Shown: piece after piece, positions 26,298 to 34,064 of the stretch
Position numbering within the stretch: position 1 is the first letter of the stretch
How the letters are laid out: each line of letters opens with the position of its first letter
The notes under the pieces: generated by a model
What the model was told of the DNA's origin: nothing
Databases searched by the model: none
Seen by the model: the letters and a program-made list of their open reading frames with translations, nothing else
NCBI GenBank assembly: GCA_046331625.1
Contig: JAXLQL010000035.1
Span: forward strand, 1-64,000
Reading direction: 5' to 3'
Source of the DNA: JAXLQL01 sp046331625
GTDB lineage: Bacteria; Acidobacteriota; Terriglobia; Bryobacterales; Bryobacteraceae
Length of the DNA: 64,000 nt
Translations under genes and position numbers: made by a program

Positions 26298-27251
26298 ATG
26301 ACGTCGCGCCGATCTTTTCTACAACTCGCTCTGGCTGCACCCGCGGCGTTCGCCAACGGACACAAGAAGCCGATGCGCGGGATTTTCCCGATCATGCAAA
26401 CGCCCTTCAGCGCCGATGGAGCGAAGGTGGACAACGCAACGCTCGTCAAGGAAGCCCTGTTCCTCGATAAGTGCGGAGCGCACGGCATGGTCTGGCCGCA
26501 ACTGGCGAGCGAGTATTTCACGCTCAGCACGGAAGAGCGGATCGCGGGCGCGGAGTCGCTCCTCTCCGTGGCGAGGGAAGTTCGCTCGGCGGTAGTGATC
26601 GGCGTCCAGGCCGACACGGCGAAACAAGCGGTCGAGTACGCGCGCCATGCAACCAACCTCGGCGCCGACGCGCTCATCGCGCTGCCGCCGCAAACCGAGA
26701 AAGACGCGCAGAAGATCTTCTCCTATTACAAGGCGATCGGCGAATCATCGAGCCTCCCTCTGTTTGTGCAAGCCATCGGCGACATGAGCGTTGACTTCAT
26801 CATTCAGATGTCGCGCGAAATTCCCACGCTCCGCTACATCAAGGATGAAGCGGGCCCCGTACTGAACCGGATGACCGAATTCCGCCGTCGCGCGCCGGAG
26901 TTGAATTCGTTCACCGGCAACCACGGCCGCACGCTCTACGAAGAGATGTTGCGCGGATCAGCAGGCAGCATGCCTGCCGCTGGATTCGCGGACCTCTACT
27001 CCATCTCGTGGGACCTCTTCCAGCAAGGCCGCCGCCGCGAGTCATCGGAATTCTTCGCGCGCTGCCTGCTGCTCATCTCCGAAGCCGAGACCTACGGCGT
27101 CGATTCGCTGAAGTACATTCTCCATCTGCGCGGCGTGTTCCCGAACTACGCATCGCGCAAAGGCGCGGGCAAGGGCGGCGAATTCGATGCCGCCGCCAAA
27201 CAGTCGATCAGCGAGTTGCTCGAACACTCGAGGCCGCACTTGCGCGCTTGA
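26298..27251 (+). CDS. Dihydrodipicolinate synthase/N-acetylneuraminate lyase family protein, Tat-exported
   Basis: A 317-residue TIM-barrel aldolase-family protein. It begins MTSRRSFLQLALAAPAAFA, a twin-arginine signal. The barrel shows GIFPIMQTPFSADGAKVDN, GADALIALPPQTEKDAQKIF, the Schiff-base Lys in TLRYIKDEAGP, and GSAGSMPAAGFAD. The typical G-T-T-G-E substrate loop is replaced by WPQLASE. True dihydrodipicolinate synthases are cytoplasmic, so this probably acts on another oxo-acid or sugar acid. A strong Shine-Dalgarno (AAGGAGGAG) fixes the start at 26298. It lies between the RidA-like gene (10 bp) and the second DUF1553 gene (6 bp), which suggests one operon. Confidence 0.87.
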   Translation: MTSRRSFLQLALAAPAAFANGHKKPMRGIFPIMQTPFSADGAKVDNATLVKEALFLDKCGAHGMVWPQLASEYFTLSTEERIAGAESLLSVAREVRSAVVIGVQADTAKQAVEYARHATNLGADALIALPPQTEKDAQKIFSYYKAIGESSSLPLFVQAIGDMSVDFIIQMSREIPTLRYIKDEAGPVLNRMTEFRRRAPELNSFTGNHGRTLYEEMLRGSAGSMPAAGFADLYSISWDLFQQGRRRESSEFFARCLLLISEAETYGVDSLKYILHLRGVFPNYASRKGAGKGGEFDAAAKQSISELLEHSRPHLRA

Positions 27252-27257
27252 TTTCCG

Positions 27258-29432
27258 ATGTTCCGAGTCGCCCTGTTCGCAACTCTTTCTTTCGTGATGG
27301 CGGCGCAGACGCCGGAAGCCGCCGCCCGCCGTGTGCTCGAATCGCGCTGCCTGAGCTGTCACGGCTCGGCGAAGATGTCGGGACTCGACCTGCGCAAGCG
27401 GGAGACGATGCTCTCAGGCGGATCTCGCGGCGCGGCGATCGTTCCCGGCAAGGCGGCCGAAAGCCTGCTCTACAAGGCCGCGTCGCGGGAGGGCAAACTC
27501 GCGATGCCGCCCGGCAAGCAGGCGCTCGACGCGAAGGAAGTGGACGCGCTACGCGCGTGGATCGATGCAGGCGCACCTTGGGGCGATGCAGCCGCGAAGG
27601 AGCAATCGTGGTGGGCCTTTCGCAAGCCCGCGAAGCCAGCGATCCCTTCCGGCGCGCGCAATCCGATCGATGCTTTGCTCGGCAGTGCGGAACCCGCCGC
27701 CGGCCGGCGCACGTTGATCCGCAGGCTCACGTTCGACATCCACGGGCTCCCTCCCGATCCGGAAGAAGTGGACCGCTTCGTGAAAGACACATCGCCCGAT
27801 GCGTACGCGAAGCTGGTCGACCGGTTGCTCGAATCGCCGCGCTATGGCGAGCGATGGGGGCGGCACTGGCTCGACGTGGTCCGCTATGCGGACACCGGCG
27901 GCTACGAGACCGACGTTTATCTCCACAGCGCGTGGCGCTATCGCGACTGGGTGATCCGCTCGTTCAATCAAGACAAGCCCTACGACACTTTTCTGCAAGA
28001 GCAGATCGCCGCCGACGAAATCTGGCCCGACAATCTCGAGCTGAACGGCAGCTACAACCTTCCCGAGTCAAAGAAGGCGAATCTCGAGAAGCGCCTTGGC
28101 ACTGGACTCTTCACGTTGGGCGCGCTTCCCGTGGAGAACTCGTTCTTCGGCGATCAATATCGCGCCGAGTGGCAGAACGAAGCGATCGACATGATCGGCA
28201 GCGCGTTCCTCGGCCTGACCATGGGTTGCGCGCGCTGCCACGATCACAAGTTCGATCCGATTCAACAGCGCGACTATTACCGGCTGGCGTCCCTGTTCGC
28301 GGGCAGCGAAGATCGCGAGGTCCCCATCGCGAGCCAGATGGCGATCTTTGAATACACGCGATACCAAACGAAGCAAGTTGCTGTGGACGATCTCCGCGCG
28401 CAGTACGAGCGCTTGAAGCCCGACGACAAAGACGGCCGCGAAACGCTGCTGCGCAAGATCGGCGAAGCGTATGTGAAGACGCCCAAGATGTACGCCAAGG
28501 CGAACCTGCTCGCGCACGTGGCTCCCGTGCCCGACACCTACGTGCTGCAGCGCGGCGATTGGCGCAACAAAGGTGAGAAAGTGACACCCGGATTTCCAGC
28601 CGCGCTCGGTCCCGCGCCAGAGATCGAAGAGCCCGCGAACCCGTGGTTCGTTCCCCGGCGTCGAAAAGCTCTTGCCGAGTGGATCGCTTCCCGCGAGCAC
28701 CCGCTCACGGCTCGCGTGATGGTAAATCGAGTGTGGGGCTGGTATTTCGGGCGCGGCATCGTCGCCACTCCCAATGACTTCGGCCGCCAAGGCGAGCCGC
28801 CTTCGAATCAAGCCCTGCTCGATTACCTCGCAGTGGATTTTCAAGAGAAAGGCTGGAGCTTCAAGAAGCTGCACCGGCTGATCCTGAACTCCGATGCATA
28901 CAAGGCGCGGCGCGGTCCGCAGCGGCTGGATGCCGAGTCGATTCGGGATTCGGTGCTCTCGGTAGCGGGCGCGTTGAACACGAAGATGGGCGGCAAGCCC
29001 GTGGTTCCGGCGCTGGCGAGCGATGAGCGTGACGGCATGCGCGACATGTCGCAGTGGCCGGTGACGCCGGATGCGAAGGAACATGATCGCCGCAGTGTGT
29101 ACATGTTCGTGAAGCGCTCGTTCCGCTTGCCGATGATGGAGACTTTCGACGCTCCGGATCCCGTGGAGAGCTGTTCCCGCCGCGAAACCTCCACCGTAGC
29201 TCCGCAAGCGCTCGCGCTGATGAACTCCGAATTCATGGCGGCGCAGGCCAAGCGATTCGCGGCTCGCGTGGCGAAGGCTGCCGATCCCGTTGACGCGGCT
29301 TGGCGGCTAGCGCTGGCGCGCTCGCCCAGTGTGGACGAGAAGCGCAAAGCTGCCGATTATCTAGCCAAGAATCCGCTCGACCGATTGTGTTTGATGCTGC
29401 TGAACATGAGTGAGTTCGTCTATGTGGACTGA
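27258..29432 (+). CDS. PSCyt1/DUF1549/DUF1553 protein, second copy
   Basis: A 724-residue exported protein like the one at 15.1 kb but without the LamG insert. After a signal peptide it has the haem motif C31-L-S-C34-H35, DUF1549 with RYGERWGRHWLDVVRYADTG and a second C-x-x-C-H at 324-328 (GCARCHDHKFDP), then DUF1553 with ARVMVNRVWGWYFGRGIV, DRRSVYMFVKRSFRLPMMET and APQALALMNSEFMAAQA. The length is typical for the shorter architecture. It follows the DapA-like gene by 6 bp, and its end overlaps the DUF1501 start by 11 bp, so all are probably co-expressed. Electron transfer through the haem motifs is inferred. Confidence 0.92.
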   Translation: MFRVALFATLSFVMAAQTPEAAARRVLESRCLSCHGSAKMSGLDLRKRETMLSGGSRGAAIVPGKAAESLLYKAASREGKLAMPPGKQALDAKEVDALRAWIDAGAPWGDAAAKEQSWWAFRKPAKPAIPSGARNPIDALLGSAEPAAGRRTLIRRLTFDIHGLPPDPEEVDRFVKDTSPDAYAKLVDRLLESPRYGERWGRHWLDVVRYADTGGYETDVYLHSAWRYRDWVIRSFNQDKPYDTFLQEQIAADEIWPDNLELNGSYNLPESKKANLEKRLGTGLFTLGALPVENSFFGDQYRAEWQNEAIDMIGSAFLGLTMGCARCHDHKFDPIQQRDYYRLASLFAGSEDREVPIASQMAIFEYTRYQTKQVAVDDLRAQYERLKPDDKDGRETLLRKIGEAYVKTPKMYAKANLLAHVAPVPDTYVLQRGDWRNKGEKVTPGFPAALGPAPEIEEPANPWFVPRRRKALAEWIASREHPLTARVMVNRVWGWYFGRGIVATPNDFGRQGEPPSNQALLDYLAVDFQEKGWSFKKLHRLILNSDAYKARRGPQRLDAESIRDSVLSVAGALNTKMGGKPVVPALASDERDGMRDMSQWPVTPDAKEHDRRSVYMFVKRSFRLPMMETFDAPDPVESCSRRETSTVAPQALALMNSEFMAAQAKRFAARVAKAADPVDAAWRLALARSPSVDEKRKAADYLAKNPLDRLCLMLLNMSEFVYVD

Positions 29433-30831
29433 TCCTTTCTCTCGACGCCGCTTCCTTGCTTCCGGCCTGGGCTTCCCGGCATTGGCCGCCGCCGCAGTCA
29501 CCAATCCGCTAAAGGCGAAGAAGTCGCCTATGCCCGCCACCGCGAAGAACGTGATCTTCCTCTTCATGCACGGCGGACCGTCGCACCTCGAGACCTTCGA
29601 TCCGAAACCGGAACTGACCCGCCTCAACGGACAGAAGGTGCCCGCGAGCTTCGGCTTCGTGCAACTGCAGTTCTCCGAGTTCGACAAGCAACCGATCCTC
29701 GGATGCAAACGCACGTTCCAGAAGCATGGGCAATCGGGGATCGAAGTATCGGATCTCTTCCCGAACCTGGCGCGCCGCGTCGACGACATGGCGGTGATCC
29801 GCTCGATGTATCACGACGGATTCACGCACACCGCCGCGCTCAACCTGCTCAACAATGGATGGCCGCGGCTGGGTCGCCCGAGCATGGGTTCGTGGGTGGT
29901 GTATGGGTTGGGCTCGGAGTCAGAGAGCCTGCCGGCGTTCGTGGTGATGCTCGAAGGCGGCATCAAGTGCGGACCCGTCGCCTACAGTTCCGGATTCCTG
30001 CCGGCCGTCTATCAGGGAACCGCGCTGCGCAATGGTCCGGCGCCGATTCTGAACCTGCACTCGGCAGCGCGAATGTCGCAACCCGAGCAGCGCGAGTTCG
30101 TGGACACGCTCGGTTGGTTCAATGAGCAGCATCGCAAACAGCATCCCGAGGAGTCGGAACTCGAAGCGCGGATTTCCGCATACGAGCTCGCGTTCAAGAT
30201 GCAGGCCGCCGCGCCGGACCTGGCTGATTTGAAGGGCGAGACCGAGGCAACGCGGAAGCTCTACGGAATCGATCAGGCGGCGTCGGCCGATTTCGGAACG
30301 CGCTGTTTGCTCGCGCGCCGAATGGTGGAGCGTGGCGTGCGGTTCGTGCAGATCTGGTCGGGGTCCACGAGCGGAACTCAGGATTGGGACGGCCACAAGA
30401 GCTGCGACAAGGGCCACGTGACGATGGCGCGCAAGGTGGACCAACCGATCGCGGGATTGCTCGAAGATCTGAAGTCACGTGGATTGCTCGATTCGACGCT
30501 CGTAGTGTGGGGCGGCGAGTTCGGGCGCACGCCGGTCTCCGACGGGAGCCTCAACGGCGGCGGCGACGCGATGGGTCGCGACCACAACCCGTACGGATTT
30601 TCCATTTGGATGGCGGGCGGAGGTGTGAAAGGCGGTCGCGTCATCGGGGCGACCGATGAGTTGGGCCTGCGCGCGATCCAGGATCGGACCCACGTGCATG
30701 ACCTGCATGCGTCGATTTTGCATTTGCTCGGGATCGATCATTTGAAGCTCACCTATCCGTATCAGGGCCGGGATTTCCGGTTGACGGATGTGCACGGGAC
30801 GATCGATCTGGCGAAGAAGTTGAAGGCGTGA
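29422..30831 (+). CDS. DUF1501 family protein, Tat-exported, second copy
   Basis: A 469-residue DUF1501 protein. The N-terminus PFSRRRFLASGLGFPALAAA is a clear twin-arginine signal. Core motifs are AKNVIFLFMHGGPSHLETFD, GIEVSDLFPNLARRVDDMAV, ARRMVERGVRFVQIWSGST, DSTLVVWGGEFGRTPVSDGS, GRDHNPYGFSIWMAGGGVKG and HDLHASILHLLGIDH. I choose ATG 29422, which overlaps the DUF1553 gene by 11 bp; GTG 29410 would add four residues. It partners the preceding gene as in the 18.1-kb pair. The GTG of the next gene overlaps its stop by 4 bp. Confidence 0.93.
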   Translation: MWTDPFSRRRFLASGLGFPALAAAAVTNPLKAKKSPMPATAKNVIFLFMHGGPSHLETFDPKPELTRLNGQKVPASFGFVQLQFSEFDKQPILGCKRTFQKHGQSGIEVSDLFPNLARRVDDMAVIRSMYHDGFTHTAALNLLNNGWPRLGRPSMGSWVVYGLGSESESLPAFVVMLEGGIKCGPVAYSSGFLPAVYQGTALRNGPAPILNLHSAARMSQPEQREFVDTLGWFNEQHRKQHPEESELEARISAYELAFKMQAAAPDLADLKGETEATRKLYGIDQAASADFGTRCLLARRMVERGVRFVQIWSGSTSGTQDWDGHKSCDKGHVTMARKVDQPIAGLLEDLKSRGLLDSTLVVWGGEFGRTPVSDGSLNGGGDAMGRDHNPYGFSIWMAGGGVKGGRVIGATDELGLRAIQDRTHVHDLHASILHLLGIDHLKLTYPYQGRDFRLTDVHGTIDLAKKLKA

Positions 30832-31338
30832 GCGAAGCGAGGTTCAGCTTTTCGGGTGCGTTAACGCAGGCCGATCTCCTGGCGGGCATCCGGTGGGTGT
30901 ATTGGCACCGGGCATGGCTGTCGAAGGGTGATGGTGGGATTCCTGGTTTTGCTCGGCGTCTCCTTCCTGGTTGACACCATCAATTTCGGGTTTCGTAGTG
31001 GCGCGGGGCTGATTCCGCTCGTGATGCTTCCTGCGTTCTTGTTCGGGCAGCCATGGCTGATGGCAAGGGCGCAGATAAACGCGGCTGCCCACATGAAGGA
31101 AATCGGGCTCTACGAATTCACGCTGGATGGGTTCAAAATTTCGCGGCCGTCAGTCGAGGTAGCGCAGCCGTGGAAGTCGCTCTACGGAGCTGTCGAGTTG
31201 AAAGACTCGTTTCTGCTCTTCATAAGCCGCCAATGTTTCCACACTGTCCCGAAACGATTCATTCCAGCGGACACGCTGCCCGCTTGGCGGGAGTTTGTGA
31301 TGGCGCGCCTTGCCGAGTCCGGCAAGAAGATCGAATAG
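30828..31338 (+). CDS. YcxB-like membrane protein, interrupted by a frameshift
   Basis: Two frames together read as one YcxB-like protein of about 169 residues. Frame 1 starts at GTG 30828 (4-bp overlap with the DUF1501 stop): FSFSGALTQADLLAGIRWVY then WHRAWLSK, and stops at 30974. Frame 2 continues from about 30928: VMVGFLVLLGVSFLVD (membrane helix), a second helix, and then ISRPSVEVAQPWKSLYGAVE and FISRQCFHTVPKRFIP, the usual YcxB C-terminal domain. Deleting one G from GGG at 30926-30928 joins them. As given, only the second part (30928-31338, 136 residues) or the short first part could be made. The function of YcxB-like proteins is unknown. Confidence 0.72.
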
Positions 31339-31406
31339 CGATCGCCGTCCCGAATCCACCGCCGCCGGACCGCGGTAAACTGAGCTTGACCACCAGGAGC
31401 ACACCG

Positions 31407-32081
31407 ATGTCGACGGCAGCTACAATCTTGCCCCCGCTGTTGCGCGATGGCGACCGCATGTCGCGCCAGGAGTTCCTCCGCCGCTGGGAAGCAATGCCCG
31501 ATCTGAAGTGGGCGGAATTGATCGACGGAGTCGTACACATGCCTTCTCCTGTCTCCGAACGCCACGGCGACTTCCACTCGCGGCTCCACTCATGGCTCAC
31601 TTTCTATGCGGCAGCCACTCCTGGTTGCCGGCCCCGCGCTGCCAGCACATGGCTAATGTCGGAAGACAGCGCTCCGCAGCCGGACCTCGCATTGAAGATC
31701 CTCCCCGAGCATGGCGGCCAATCATCGGTAGAAGGCGAGTATGCGGCAGGCGCTCCCGAGTTGATCGTTGAGGTCAGCCACACCACCACCGCACGCGACG
31801 CGGGCATCAAACTTCGCCTCTACGAGCGAAGCGGAGTGCGCGAGTACATCATCGTCCAGCCAGCCAAGCGCCAGATTGCATGGCGGGCCCTCGACGACGG
31901 CAAGTATCGAATGCTCGAGCCGGGCGCCGAGGGAATCTATCGCTCGCGCGTCTTCCCGGGACTCTGGCTCGATCCAGCCGCGCTGTGGGATGACGACTAC
32001 GCCGGACTCGCGTCCACCGTACAGCGGGGAGCCGCGACTGAAGAACACCGGAAATTCGTGCATCTGCTCGGGAGGCGCTGA
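31407..32081 (+). CDS. Uma2 family endonuclease (DUF820)
   Basis: A 224-residue protein of the Uma2/DUF820 family, which has a PD-(D/E)XK nuclease fold. Motifs are MSRQEFLRRWEAMPDLKWAE, LIDGVVHMPSPVSERHGD, the catalytic-strand elements SAPQPDLALKI and APELIVEVSHTTTARDAGIK, and LYERSGVREYIIVQP. The D, E-x-S and K positions are present, so nuclease activity is possible. These genes are expanded in cyanobacteria and acidobacteria and their role is not established. The start ATG 31407 follows CAGGAGC. It stands alone between unrelated genes. Confidence 0.87.
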   Translation: MSTAATILPPLLRDGDRMSRQEFLRRWEAMPDLKWAELIDGVVHMPSPVSERHGDFHSRLHSWLTFYAAATPGCRPRAASTWLMSEDSAPQPDLALKILPEHGGQSSVEGEYAAGAPELIVEVSHTTTARDAGIKLRLYERSGVREYIIVQPAKRQIAWRALDDGKYRMLEPGAEGIYRSRVFPGLWLDPAALWDDDYAGLASTVQRGAATEEHRKFVHLLGRR

Positions 32082-32158
32082 ACTCCTATCTGTAAAGGAT
32101 CGTAAATTCCCCCGGCAATTCCCGGGCTTTCCGCCGCTCCGCATGTTATTCTTCCCGC

Positions 32159-33634
32159 ATGCGCACTTGGGGATTCCTCCTCACTCTTGCTGTGTCTTCT
32201 TCCCTTCTCTTTGCCCGTGGAACGGGCGCGCCCGCCGGATCGGCCGGAGTCGACGGCGAAGGTAGCTGTCTCGCCTGCCATCGCGGCGTGAAACTCAACG
32301 CGGGCGGGGGGGGCGTCGCCGTAGCTTTCCCCGGTAGCTTGACTTACACGCCCGGAGTAACTCAGCGGCTCCGAATTACCGTCGTCGATAGTTCGGGCGG
32401 CGCCATGGGATATCAATTGACTGCACGGCGCGCTGACAACCCGGCTGTCCCGGCTGGCGGCTTCACAGTACCTGCCGCGGTCGCGGGAGGCTTCGGCCCC
32501 GGCGGCGGAGGTTTCCCTCCTGGGGGTGGCGGCGGAACCCCGGGAGTGATCGTCGCTCGCTCTCGCGTCATCTGCTGGAATGGCGACCTCGAAAATGAAG
32601 GCAATCCCAAACCGGCCACTGGATGCCCATCCGATGCTCCCATCGAATCCGTCACCCACGCGCAAGACATGCAGCCGAGCACCTCGGGCACCGTCACCTG
32701 GGAAATCGACTTCGTGCCTCCTGACTCGGCCGTCGGGCCCATCCAGATCTACGCCGCTGGCAACGCCGTTCGCGGACCCGAAGAGCGCAACTCGCGCGTC
32801 TACACGAACCTCTACACACTCGAGGCTCGCGATCCCGAGAAGCCCACGATCAACTCGATTTCGCTCGACAACGGCTTCGGCACAGGCACGGTCTTCAGTC
32901 CCGGAACGTGGCTGCAACTCTCGGGCTTCTCCCTCGCCGCCACCATTCGCTCATCGAATACGGTCGACTTCACCAACAACACCGCGCCCACTTCAATGGA
33001 TTCCGTGCGAGTGAAGATCGGTGGTAAGAACGCCTTCCTGTCCTTCGTCAGTGATGACTCGGTCCGCGCACTCGTGCCCGCCGACGTATCGGCCGGAAGC
33101 GTTCCGATGACCGTCTCAGTCGGACCCACCGTCAGCGCCGAGAGCAAAATCCAGATCGCCACCGTGAGCCCGTACCTGGCGGTCCGCGCGATCAACGGGA
33201 AGAATTACGCTGCCGCGAATTTCGCCAGCGGTGGATTCGTCTCGCCTCCGATTCAACCCGGCCAAGGCGGCGGACCCGGCGGTGGCGGACCTCCTCCCGG
33301 CGGCGGTGGTCCAGGCGGAGGCGGCCCCGGCGGCAATGCGCGCCAAGCAGCCGCAGGCGACGCTCTCGTGATTCGCGGAATCGGATTCGGTCCCGCCACT
33401 CCGAATGTCCCAGTGGGCCAGATCGCTCCGGCCAACGCGAACGTAGCCAACGTCTCGATCAAGGTCGGCGGCAAAGACGCCACCGTGACTTCGGTGACGA
33501 TGGTCTCTGGCGCAATCGGTGCTTACCAGATCGCATTCACGATGCCTGATGGCGTAGCCGCAGGCGAGGCGCCGATCGCCGCCTCGGTGAACGGCATTGC
33601 TTCCACGCAGCAGATCCTGCTACCCACCCGGTAG
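32159..33634 (+). CDS. Exported choice-of-anchor V protein with TIGR03437-like C-terminal domain
   Basis: A 491-residue secreted protein. After the signal peptide (MRTWGFLLTLAVSSSLLFAR) comes a choice-of-anchor V (Reelin-like) domain opening with EGSCLACHRG, which includes a C-x-x-C-H. A Gly-rich loop (GGFGPGGGGFPPGGGGG) and an Ig-like region follow (SISLDNGFGTGTVFSPGTWL). A long Gly/Pro linker at about 362-395 leads to a Solibacter-type C-terminal domain: VSIKVGGKDATVTSVTM, GAIGAYQIAFTMPDG and APIAASVNGIAS. This last domain is a strong taxonomic hint. Cell-surface attachment is likely; the function is unknown. TATTCT lies 6 nt before the ATG. Confidence 0.83.
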   Translation: MRTWGFLLTLAVSSSLLFARGTGAPAGSAGVDGEGSCLACHRGVKLNAGGGGVAVAFPGSLTYTPGVTQRLRITVVDSSGGAMGYQLTARRADNPAVPAGGFTVPAAVAGGFGPGGGGFPPGGGGGTPGVIVARSRVICWNGDLENEGNPKPATGCPSDAPIESVTHAQDMQPSTSGTVTWEIDFVPPDSAVGPIQIYAAGNAVRGPEERNSRVYTNLYTLEARDPEKPTINSISLDNGFGTGTVFSPGTWLQLSGFSLAATIRSSNTVDFTNNTAPTSMDSVRVKIGGKNAFLSFVSDDSVRALVPADVSAGSVPMTVSVGPTVSAESKIQIATVSPYLAVRAINGKNYAAANFASGGFVSPPIQPGQGGGPGGGGPPPGGGGPGGGGPGGNARQAAAGDALVIRGIGFGPATPNVPVGQIAPANANVANVSIKVGGKDATVTSVTMVSGAIGAYQIAFTMPDGVAAGEAPIAASVNGIASTQQILLPTR

Positions 33635-33640
33635 CACGCC

Positions 33641-33991
33641 TTACTGCCGCTTCGCCATCCACTCGATCGTATTGCCACCCACATCGGCCGTGAACTTGAT
33701 CTCGTCTTTGTTTACCACCTTTCCCTTGTAGGCGACCTCCATCTCGTTGCCCTGAATATTGATCGTGATCACGAATGACAAGTCGTCGCCCTTGACCTTC
33801 CCGTCCCGAATTTGCGACTTGCCCGCAAACGAGCTCACCGTCTCACCGGTCAGCTTCTCGCCATCCGCCTTCAGCGCGAAGGTGCGCTCCATGGCTCCGT
33901 TCGGACCTTCGGCCGTCGCCTTCCAATTACCCGTCACATCCGCGGCCATGGCTGCGGCCGCCACCAGAATCCCCAGGAGAAACTGTTTCAT
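33641..33991 (-). CDS. Small secreted beta-barrel-like protein of unknown function
   Basis: A 116-residue protein with a signal peptide (MKQFLLGILVAAAAMAADVT) and a lipocalin-like run of strands: GNWKATAEGPNGAMERTFAL, KADGEKLTGETVSSFAGKSQ, IRDGKVKGDDLSFVITINIQ, then KGKVVNKDEIKFTADVGG. The pattern K-x-D-G-E-K-L-T-G occurs in many short acidobacterial exported proteins, with no assigned role. I use ATG 33991 because it opens the signal peptide and TACAGT (minus strand, 34003-33998) is only 6 nt upstream; ATG 34009 adds six residues. It converges with the preceding gene across 6 bp. Confidence 0.75.
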   Translation of the reverse strand: MKQFLLGILVAAAAMAADVTGNWKATAEGPNGAMERTFALKADGEKLTGETVSSFAGKSQIRDGKVKGDDLSFVITINIQGNEMEVAYKGKVVNKDEIKFTADVGGNTIEWMAKRQ

Positions 33992-33997
33992 TGCCGT

Positions 33998-34003
33998 ACT
34001 GTA
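33998..34003 (-). promoter_or_regulatory. Possible -10 hexamer, TACAGT
   Basis: On the minus strand TACAGT precedes the ATG at 33991 by 6 nt. Transcription would start at about the A of the ATG, a leaderless arrangement. Confidence 0.35.
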
Positions 34004-34064
34004 GCGCAAATGGCTGAAGCCATCATGTAAAGCTATCGCCCGGGACCTCCGATGAACCGATTAC

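Noticed and set aside
27008..28351. Long plus-strand reading frame of 447 codons over the second DUF1553 gene
   Set aside because: It overlaps a clear DUF1549/DUF1553 gene in another frame, is very Arg-rich and has no recognisable domain. It is a by-product of high GC content.
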